This document shows positions 1 through 6,515 of a stretch of 16,196 bases of DNA, piece after piece. The notes beneath the pieces were generated by a model, which worked only from the letters and a program-made list of their open reading frames with translations, did not search any database and was not told where the DNA came from. The translations under genes and the position numbers were made by a program. How positions within the stretch are numbered: the stretch's first letter is position 1; every line of letters begins with the position of its first letter. This DNA is from Candidatus Sumerlaeota bacterium (GTDB lineage: Bacteria; Sumerlaeota; Sumerlaeia; JADFCT01): positions 1 to 16,196 of the forward strand of contig JAPLSP010000269.1 of the NCBI GenBank assembly GCA_026398575.1, given 5' to 3'.

Positions 1-1051
1 AGCCTGATCACCGCGGACAACGCCACCACGATCGCGGGGAATCGGACCTTCCCGCTTTTCCTGGTCAATCCCATCGCTTACCTGAACTTGGATGGCGTGG
101 GCTTCACGCGCGGCAATGCGACCGGCAATGGCGGCGCGATCAACAACGCCGCGACATACGGACCGGGGGCGGCGCAATTCTCGGCGCGCAAGTGCGCCTT
201 CTATGACAACCAGGCGATGCTGCGCGGCGGAGCGCTGAACCTCGTCGCATGCGCAGCCACGCTGACGGATTGCGTCTTTACGTCCAACGCCACGACCGTC
301 GCGGGCGCGACCAACTGCGGCGGCGCCATTAACTTCGATCAATACGGGAATAGTGGCGTCGAGGCTACTGTCACGCGCTGCCGCTTCGAGAACAACATCG
401 CGGTCCAGGGCGGTGGCGCCGCTCAGCATATCCGAGGCGCCCAGACCTATTATGACTGCTGGTTCATCAAGAACATCGGGCAGAACCGGACCGCCTCCGG
501 CAACCAAGGCGGCGGCGCCATCCACGTTCGCGAAAAAAGCATTCTCACCGCTTATAACTGTGTTTTTGCCGCTAATACCAGCGGCGAATCCGGCGGCGTG
601 ATCAAAGCCGGAGGCACCTTGCCAAGCAGCGATGCCGGCGCCATCCAACTGATCAACTGCACATTCTGGAACAACGCGTCCACGGCCAATACCAATGACG
701 GCTTATATTACAACGATACCCTCGAACCCGGCCACCGTCTCCTCAATTGCATCTTCGAGGGCCATCGCAGCGCCTTCAACCGCGGCGGGACCGCTACGAT
801 AGCACAGGCATTCAATTGCCTCTTTGGCATCTCAGCCACCAACACGGTTACGGGTCTTGCGAACAACAATCCGGTCTATGGTTCGCCGTCGCTCGTTAAT
901 CCATACAGCGGCAACTTTGACCTGCGGGACGATTCGGCGGCCATCGGGGCGGGCGCGGCCAACGGCGGCGGCGTGACGGCGCCGGCGGCCGACATCCTGG
1001 GACGGCTGCGCAACCTCGGGAATCCCGACATCGGCGCCTTTGAGGTTCCCG
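1..1051 (+). repeat. Choice-of-anchor Q beta-helix module, copy 1 (5' truncated)
   Basis: First copy of an internal protein duplication. It begins mid-module: NATTIAG...LNLDGVGFTRG aligns with NATTITA...LTLDGLCITRG of copy 2. It ends at GNPDIGAFEVP. Both copies share the late motifs NCIF(E/D)GHR, NCLFG and the closing 'LR...PD(I/M)GAFE'. Roughly 90 residues of this copy lie left of the window. Confidence 0.75.
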
Positions 1052-4000
1052 CGACGGCGCCGCTTCCGCCCAGCGGTTTGGCCGATATGTATGTCAAGCC
1101 AGCCCCTTCGGGCACAGGCGACGGCTCTTCATGGGACAACGCCACCACGATCGCCCCGGCGGTTGCCAACGTCAGCGGCAATGGCGTCATCTTTATGGCC
1201 CGCGGCGTTCATACGCTCAACAGCGCCCTCAATATAGCCAAAAATGTTTCTATTTATGGCGGCTTCGTGGGAACTGAATTGCGCGTGTCTGAACGCTCGG
1301 AGGCCGATATCCTGGGCGCAAACGCCACGACCATCACCGCCGAATATAAGAGCCGCGTCATGGTCCCGGCGAGCATAACAACCCTGACCCTGGACGGCCT
1401 GTGCATCACGCGAGGCCAATACGCCGGCGGCGGCGCCGGCGTCTATACCAATAACAATGTCGGCAATCTGATTGTCCGCAAGTGCATCTTCCATGACAAC
1501 AACTCGGTGGCCGGCAATGGCGCCGCCATCCGCTTCAATCAAGGCGTCGTCGAGATCACGGATTGCATCTTCACTTCCAATACCGCTTGGAACAACACGG
1601 GCAGCGGAAACCACGCCCAAGGCGGCGCGCTGCTTCTCATAGGAATCTCGGGAGGCGTTGTGAACGTGACCCTGACGCGGAGTGTTTTCGAGCAAAATTG
1701 GGCTCGCGAAGGCGGCGGCGCGATTTTTGCGGAATACTGCAAACTCACCGCCAACGATTGCCGATTCACGGCGAACTACGTGGATAGCAGCTGCGGCGGG
1801 GACTTTGGAGGCGGCGCGATGCGCAAACAAAACGGCGGCAAAGGAACTCTGAACAACTGCGTCTTCGAGTTTAATGAGTCAGCGACCGTGGGAGGAGCGA
1901 TTCAGAATCAGGATTCAAACACGATTGAGATCAACAATTGCGTGTTCTCAAATAATACCGCCGGCACACGGGGAGGCGCCATTAAAAACTATACCAGTAC
2001 TGCGAATATCTCCCAGTCCCGGTTCGCGCATAACGTCAGCCATGAATCGGGCGGGGCGATCCACAACGCCAACGCCGGCGCTGTGAATCTGAGTGAATGC
2101 CGCTTCGTCCAGAATGATTGCAGCGGTACCGTCGGCACGGAAAACGGCGGCGGCGCCATTCACAGCCGCGAAGACAACAGCACACTGCTGGCGACGAACT
2201 GCGTCTTCACCAGCAACACCAGCGACGAAGATGGCGGCGCCATCAAGAACAGCAACTCCGTCGGCGGCGGTGTCATACTTATCCATTGCACATTCGTTGG
2301 TAATAGCTCTTCTTCGAGCAGCGAGGACGGACTCAGGCTCGATGACGTTGGAACCGCCAAGAATATCCTCGTCAACTGCATCTTCGACGGCCACCGCGTT
2401 GCCGTCAGCACGTTCGGTACCGGCACACAGGTCGCGGCTTATAACTGCCTGTTTGGCGCAAATCAAACCAACACCGCCAACAACACGGCGCTAACCAACT
2501 GCATGCAAAACACCGACCCCGTCTTCATCGCTTACGCCAATGGCGATTGCGATCTGAGCGCCCTGTCGCCCGCCGTGAACACCGGCGCCGTGCAATCGGA
2601 TGTCACCATGGTGACGCTGCCGGCCTATGACATCGCGGGCCGTTTGCGCATGGGCATCCCCGACATGGGCGCCTTCGAACTGGCCCAGCCGGTCTTCACG
2701 CTGACGCCCAATCCGCTTCACTTCGGCGCCGTGAACGTCGGCGCCACCAGCGACGCGACGATTCTCCTGTCGAACACGGGCAACGTTCCCGGCGTCTTCG
2801 AGGCCGACAAATGGACCACCACCGCGCCATACTCGATCCTGACGCCCTTCGCCGGCACGCTGGCGGTGGGTAGCACCACTACGATGAATTTGCGGTTCGC
2901 GCCGGTCGTCGTTGGAGACTTTACCGGTTCGCTCGGATACGCGGACGCCGCAGTTCCCGTGACTCCTGCAACGCTGCGCGGCGCCACGCCGCCGGAAGTC
3001 ATCTCGATGACGCGCATTGAAAGCGATCCAACCAGCGCCGGCTTGGTGAGCTGGCTTGTCACGTTCACGCAGCCGATGGCCAATGTGGATACAACGGATT
3101 TCGCGCTCGCAACGACGGGCGCGTTCTCGGCGGCCCCGGCGATTATAGCCGTGATTCCGGCGGGCGCGACGGCGATCGTGTCGGCGAATACCGGCACAGG
3201 AGATGGCCTGATTCAGCTGATGCTGAGCGGCGGCGCCGATGCAGCGGAGGCTACGTATTTCAGCGTGGTCACGAACAAGCCTTTCGCGGGCGAGATCTAT
3301 GATTTCGATAACGTCCCACCGACGCTGCTGGCCTTGATCCCAGGCGAAGCAGGCCCGACTTCGGCAACGAGCGTCGTCTATGATCTGGTATTCAGCGAGC
3401 CAATCCCCGATCTGACGCTCGGCTCTTTCAACGTTTCACTGGTCAGCGGGGCCGCGTCCGGCGCGGTGTCCAATCTCACGGAAATCGCCTCGAAAACGAC
3501 CTGGACCGTGACGCTGGATAACCTCGATACGCCGGCGACCGCGCCGTTGGGCGGGGTCTTGCGCCTGGACGTAATCGCCGCCGCTGCTCTGGACGATCAC
3601 GGCAATGCGCTGGCCGGCTCCCCCATGGGCGGAACCGTCGCCAGCGACCGCACGGCGCCGCAATTAGATCCCGCCGCCGGCAACGTTGAACCGAGTAGCG
3701 GATCGGTGCTCTATTCGCTGAGCGGCACGACGATCACCATCAGCGAGCCGGTGACGAACGTGACCATTGACAAGCTGACGATCACCAGCGGCGGCGCGAA
3801 TGTGTATAGGCCTTTGGGCTTTACGTCATCGGGCGGCGGCCAGACTTATTCGTTCGTATTTGACGACGTCTTTGGAACCGGACCCGTGACGCTGAATGTC
3901 GCGCTGGTTGGGACGTCCGGCACAACGATTGTGGATCAGGCCGGCAATCCGTTGGCGACGCGCCAATGGAGCTACATTCAGGACAAGAGCGTGATTCCGG

Positions 4001-4917
4001 TTGTGGTCGCTTCGGCGGAGGTGGCGCTCAACGCCTACACGAGCCGGACGGCGTTGACGTTTACGGCCACTTTCATGACCGACGTGACGAACTTCATCTC
4101 GAGCGATCTGGCTGTTGTCAATGCGACCGTTGTCAGCTTCTCAGGGAGCGGGACAGCCTGGACGTTCCAACTGGCGCCGCTGGCGCAGGGGCTTGTCAGC
4201 GTTCAGATTCCGTCGGGAGTATGCAACGCGGTTTCGCCCGCCACGCGCGTCAATGCCACCTCGAATCTCTACCAATTCATTTTCGACAGCATCGTGCCCG
4301 TGGCGTCAGGTCTCGACGCCGCGCCGCAGGTTGCAGCCACGGGAACGACCATCACGGTGTCCTTTACGGCCAGCGAGCCGCTGGCACCCGGCATTGACCC
4401 GATCATAACCGTCAATGGCGGCGCCGTGACGCTCAAAACAAAGGTGGCGCTCTATTACGAGTATCAGTATATCGTGCCCGCGCTCGATCCGGACGGCTAT
4501 GCGATCATCGCCGTGACGCTGACGGACCGCGCATACAACACCTCGACAACGGTGAACCAGTCTTCGCTCTTGATTGACCGCACGCCGCCGACGGCGGTGA
4601 TCGAAGCGGTACAAGGCGATCCAGATGAAACGGTCGCGATTCAATTCAGCGAACCAGTCACGGGCGTTGACCTGAGCGACTTCAGCCTGACCTGCAATGG
4701 CGCTCCCGTCGCGGATGTGAGCAACTTTGCGCAGGTCAGTACGGATCGTTATACCGTCAGAGCCGCCAATGCGCGCCCCGGCATTTATGTCATGACGCTG
4801 CATGCAGCCGGATCAGGGATCAAAGACCGGGCAAATATTCTGATGCAGACGGATGCGACGCGGACGTGGATGGTGTCGGCAGCCGGATCGGATGTCCAAA
4901 TGTGGACGCGCTACTGA
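1..4917 (+). CDS. Giant secreted beta-helix / choice-of-anchor Q protein, 5' partial
   Basis: The frame is open from base 1 (it reads SLITADNATTIAG...) to TGA at 4915-4917, so at least 1638 residues are present and the true start is upstream; the TTG at 88 is internal. Domains in window codons: incomplete beta-helix module to about 351; complete beta-helix module about 363-895, opening with MYVKPAPSGTGDGSSWDNA; ASH/choice-of-anchor D-like domain about 899-995; six Ig-like domains about 997-1638, several with 'FSEPV' strands. Both helix modules end in PD(I/M)GAFE, the choice-of-anchor Q signature. Helix rungs repeat GGA(I/L) and C-x-F-x-x-N, resembling chlamydial Pmp repeats. There is no C-terminal autotransporter barrel, LPXTG or PEP-CTERM anchor, and the protein simply ends in MWTRY. 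It is probably exported and surface-associated (adhesin or glycan binding), but no enzyme motif is visible. The domain calls are firm; the function is inferred. Confidence 0.9.
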   Translation, partial: SLITADNATTIAGNRTFPLFLVNPIAYLNLDGVGFTRGNATGNGGAINNAATYGPGAAQFSARKCAFYDNQAMLRGGALNLVACAATLTDCVFTSNATTVAGATNCGGAINFDQYGNSGVEATVTRCRFENNIAVQGGGAAQHIRGAQTYYDCWFIKNIGQNRTASGNQGGGAIHVREKSILTAYNCVFAANTSGESGGVIKAGGTLPSSDAGAIQLINCTFWNNASTANTNDGLYYNDTLEPGHRLLNCIFEGHRSAFNRGGTATIAQAFNCLFGISATNTVTGLANNNPVYGSPSLVNPYSGNFDLRDDSAAIGAGAANGGGVTAPAADILGRLRNLGNPDIGAFEVPATAPLPPSGLADMYVKPAPSGTGDGSSWDNATTIAPAVANVSGNGVIFMARGVHTLNSALNIAKNVSIYGGFVGTELRVSERSEADILGANATTITAEYKSRVMVPASITTLTLDGLCITRGQYAGGGAGVYTNNNVGNLIVRKCIFHDNNSVAGNGAAIRFNQGVVEITDCIFTSNTAWNNTGSGNHAQGGALLLIGISGGVVNVTLTRSVFEQNWAREGGGAIFAEYCKLTANDCRFTANYVDSSCGGDFGGGAMRKQNGGKGTLNNCVFEFNESATVGGAIQNQDSNTIEINNCVFSNNTAGTRGGAIKNYTSTANISQSRFAHNVSHESGGAIHNANAGAVNLSECRFVQNDCSGTVGTENGGGAIHSREDNSTLLATNCVFTSNTSDEDGGAIKNSNSVGGGVILIHCTFVGNSSSSSSEDGLRLDDVGTAKNILVNCIFDGHRVAVSTFGTGTQVAAYNCLFGANQTNTANNTALTNCMQNTDPVFIAYANGDCDLSALSPAVNTGAVQSDVTMVTLPAYDIAGRLRMGIPDMGAFELAQPVFTLTPNPLHFGAVNVGATSDATILLSNTGNVPGVFEADKWTTTAPYSILTPFAGTLAVGSTTTMNLRFAPVVVGDFTGSLGYADAAVPVTPATLRGATPPEVISMTRIESDPTSAGLVSWLVTFTQPMANVDTTDFALATTGAFSAAPAIIAVIPAGATAIVSANTGTGDGLIQLMLSGGADAAEATYFSVVTNKPFAGEIYDFDNVPPTLLALIPGEAGPTSATSVVYDLVFSEPIPDLTLGSFNVSLVSGAASGAVSNLTEIASKTTWTVTLDNLDTPATAPLGGVLRLDVIAAAALDDHGNALAGSPMGGTVASDRTAPQLDPAAGNVEPSSGSVLYSLSGTTITISEPVTNVTIDKLTITSGGANVYRPLGFTSSGGGQTYSFVFDDVFGTGPVTLNVALVGTSGTTIVDQAGNPLATRQWSYIQDKSVIPVVVASAEVALNAYTSRTALTFTATFMTDVTNFISSDLAVVNATVVSFSGSGTAWTFQLAPLAQGLVSVQIPSGVCNAVSPATRVNATSNLYQFIFDSIVPVASGLDAAPQVAATGTTITVSFTASEPLAPGIDPIITVNGGAVTLKTKVALYYEYQYIVPALDPDGYAIIAVTLTDRAYNTSTTVNQSSLLIDRTPPTAVIEAVQGDPDETVAIQFSEPVTGVDLSDFSLTCNGAPVADVSNFAQVSTDRYTVRAANARPGIYVMTLHAAGSGIKDRANILMQTDATRTWMVSAAGSDVQMWTRY
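1087..2685 (+). repeat. Choice-of-anchor Q beta-helix module, copy 2 (complete)
   Basis: Second copy of the module. It opens with MYVKPAPSGTGDGSSW, the usual N-terminal cap of this family, continues through IYGGFVGTELR, and closes with IPDMGAFELAQP. It has more rungs than the visible part of copy 1: twelve (C/S)-x-F rungs against eight. The difference therefore comes from rung gain or loss, not from exact duplication. Confidence 0.75.
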
Positions 4918-4924
4918 CCGATAA

Positions 4925-4951
4925 GCCGGCGCGCGCGGGGCGCGCGCCGGC
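4925..4951 (+). terminator. GC-rich hairpin after the beta-helix gene
   Basis: A perfect 11-bp inverted repeat (GCCGGCGCGCG / CGCGCGCCGGC) with a CGGGG loop starts 7 bases after the TGA. No U-tract follows, so it is either an atypical terminator or an mRNA 3' stabilising stem. Its position directly behind the stop and before the next ribosome site favours a transcription-end role. Confidence 0.6.
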
Positions 4952-4999
4952 GGTTCAGCTGTCTCGAACGCAATGAAAGATTATATTATGTTATTATCA

Positions 5000-5004
5000 G
5001 GGAG
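5000..5004 (+). promoter_or_regulatory. Ribosome binding site fixing the start of prepilin 1
   Basis: GGGAG lies 7 bases before ATG 5012. The in-frame upstream ATG at 4973 has no such site and would add an AT-rich MKDYIMLLSGSII leader of unusual length, so ATG 5012 is preferred. Confidence 0.65.
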
Positions 5005-5011
5005 CATCATC

Positions 5012-5638
5012 ATGAATTGCCGCAGCCTAATCCGACGGAACGCAAGCGCGCGCGCGTTCACGCTCATCGAACTGCTGATCGTGATTGCGATCATCGCCAT
5101 TCTTGCGCTGATCGCCATCCCGAACTTTCTGGAGGCGCAAACCCGCTCCAAGATCGCGCGAGTTCAGGCGGATATGCGGACTCTCGGGATCGCCATCGAA
5201 GCTTACAATGTGGACTGCAATATTCCGCCGCCGGGGCAGGATGACTACAATCTCGACTGGGGTGTGCCGACCTTGGAGGAATCCAACTCGCTGGCGCAAA
5301 ACCACTTGACGACGCCGGTGGCCTATATCACGACGCTGCCGCTCGATCCGTTCCATGAAAAAACCGGCGACACGGCGAATCGGCGAATATACACCTATAT
5401 GATGTTCGACGCCGGCGACACGAGCGATTATCTCACGGATTTCCGGCTCGGGTATAGCTGGGGCTTGCAGACGAAAGGGCCTTCGCGCGCGAATCCTTAC
5501 AGCGCCTATGGAATGCACAGTATTCTGGCCAAGATGGACGGCATCCTCTGCGTTTATGATCCATCCAACGGGACCATTTCGAGCGGCGTGATCATCCGCA
5601 CGAACAAAGGCCATTTCAACGGCGTCCGCACCCATTGA
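5012..5638 (+). CDS. Prepilin-like protein 1 (type IV pilin / T2SS pseudopilin N-terminus)
   Basis: 208 residues. A basic 15-residue leader ends in ARA, followed by FTLIELLIVIAIIAI: the class III prepilin signal, with Glu at mature position 5 (E20), which continues as the hydrophobic helix for inner-membrane insertion and filament assembly. The -1 residue is Ala instead of the usual Gly, which prepilin peptidases tolerate less well. After IPNFLEAQTRSK comes an N-terminal alpha-helix (MRTLGIAIEAYNVD), then a soluble domain with no known motif until YDPSNGTISSG near the C-terminus. Its neighbour at 5695 is a paralogue sharing 32 identical residues from mature Phe1. It probably acts as a filament or pseudopilus subunit, or in a related envelope role. 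No peptidase or assembly ATPase is in the window. Start chosen from the GGGAG site. Confidence 0.88.
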   Translation: MNCRSLIRRNASARAFTLIELLIVIAIIAILALIAIPNFLEAQTRSKIARVQADMRTLGIAIEAYNVDCNIPPPGQDDYNLDWGVPTLEESNSLAQNHLTTPVAYITTLPLDPFHEKTGDTANRRIYTYMMFDAGDTSDYLTDFRLGYSWGLQTKGPSRANPYSAYGMHSILAKMDGILCVYDPSNGTISSGVIIRTNKGHFNGVRTH

Positions 5639-5694
5639 ATGCGGACACAATCCGCAGGCTGATATAGCGAAAGAAAAAAAGGAGAAGAGAGATT

Positions 5695-6360
5695 ATGAAT
5701 AACCACAAAACCCACGCCGCGATTGCAAAAGGTTTCACCCTGATTGAGCTGCTGATCGTTATCGCAATCATCGCCATTCTCGCCCTGATCGCGATCCCGA
5801 ACTTCCTCGAAGCGCAGACGCGCTCGAAGGTCGCGGCCGTCCAATCCAACATGCGCACGGTTGCGGTTGCGTTGGAAGCGTACTACGTGGACCACAACGC
5901 TTATCCATGCCGTTATTACGCCGGCGGGAGCGACACCACAAACAACATGTTTGGAGAACGAATGTTCCGGTTTGGGCCTCTTACAACTCCAGTCGCCTAT
6001 CTCACGGACCTCTATAGCGCGTCCAGGTGCCCATTTGAAAAACAGATTATTGATCAGCGCACCAATTCCTTTCGGTATCTGAACAAGCGGGGCTGGGCAG
6101 ACTGGTGCAGAGCCAACATCACGAGTCCGGACGCCTGGGTCAACGGACGCCCGACGCCTTTTTGGTTCCTCGTTTCGCTCGGTCCGGATATACAGCCGGG
6201 TCCCAAATGCGATATTGACCTCACGAATTGGGGCACATGGGGCGAAGTTGAATGGTTCCGCAATATATATGACAACAACGATCCGCGTCTGAAAGTCATG
6301 CTATACGATCCGACAAACGGCACAATTTCCGCGGGAGACATCATTCGTTGGGGACCCTAG
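5695..6360 (+). CDS. Prepilin-like protein 2 (type IV pilin / T2SS pseudopilin N-terminus)
   Basis: 221 residues. A 13-residue leader ends in KG and is followed by FTLIELLIVIAIIAI, the canonical Gly/Phe prepilin cleavage site with Glu5 (E18). The mature N-terminal helix continues IPNFLEAQTRSKVAAVQ, then MRTVAVALEAYYVDHNAYP, which is typical of this pilin-like class. The C-terminus carries SLGPDIQPGP and YDPTNGTISAGDIIRWGP, a recurrent ending in the class. AAGGAG at 5679-5684 lies 10 bases before ATG 5695. The 56-base gap to prepilin 1 suggests co-transcription. Several Trp and Cys residues in the C-terminal domain are not shared with its neighbour, so the two subunits probably have different surfaces. 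Family is sure; whether it serves adhesion, secretion or another envelope role is not. Confidence 0.9.
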   Translation: MNNHKTHAAIAKGFTLIELLIVIAIIAILALIAIPNFLEAQTRSKVAAVQSNMRTVAVALEAYYVDHNAYPCRYYAGGSDTTNNMFGERMFRFGPLTTPVAYLTDLYSASRCPFEKQIIDQRTNSFRYLNKRGWADWCRANITSPDAWVNGRPTPFWFLVSLGPDIQPGPKCDIDLTNWGTWGEVEWFRNIYDNNDPRLKVMLYDPTNGTISAGDIIRWGP

Positions 6361-6380
6361 CGCGACAAGCCGCATCCAAA

Positions 6381-6508
6381 TATAAAATGAAAAATGAGAA
6401 ATGAGAAATGTAAAGTGACAATCCATCCGGACGCCAGTATTATGCGGCCCTGCATCATTCACCCGCCATGCGCGGTCTAATTTTCAATTTCTCATTTTAC
6501 ATTTTACA
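6381..6508. repeat. Inverted arrays of a degenerate heptamer (AAATGAG-like)
   Basis: The left arm (6381-6408) consists of 7-nt units such as aaaatga, gaaatga and gaaatgt. The right arm (6481-6508) is its reverse complement at 23 of 28 positions (ttttcaa, tttctca, ttttaca). The arms flank about 72 bases holding the promoter of the BNR-4 gene. This could form a long imperfect hairpin or mark a small dispersed repeat element. Confidence 0.65.
6415..6443 (+). promoter_or_regulatory. Sigma70-type promoter for the BNR-4 gene
   Basis: GTGACA (6415-6420) and TATTAT (6438-6443) are separated by exactly 17 bases, each one mismatch from consensus. Transcription would begin near 6450, just before either candidate start codon (6468 or 6516) of the downstream gene. 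Confidence 0.5.
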
Positions 6509-6515
6509 TTACTTC

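Noticed and set aside
88..90. TTG as the start of the beta-helix protein
   Set aside because: The frame is open to base 1 and the upstream residues align with the matching segment of module 2.
1129..1830. 233-codon minus-strand frame in the beta-helix gene
   Set aside because: It is antisense to well-recognised repeats, of low-complexity Ala/Arg composition, with no ribosome site.
5640..5656. Terminator after prepilin 1
   Set aside because: The stem is only 6 bp (TGCGGA/TCCGCA) without a U-tract, and the next gene follows closely with its own ribosome site.
6468..6470. ATG 6468 as the start of the BNR-4 gene
   Set aside because: It would translate the A/T-rich repeat arm and place a second hydrophobic stretch before a normal signal peptide. 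It cannot be fully excluded because neither start has a ribosome site.
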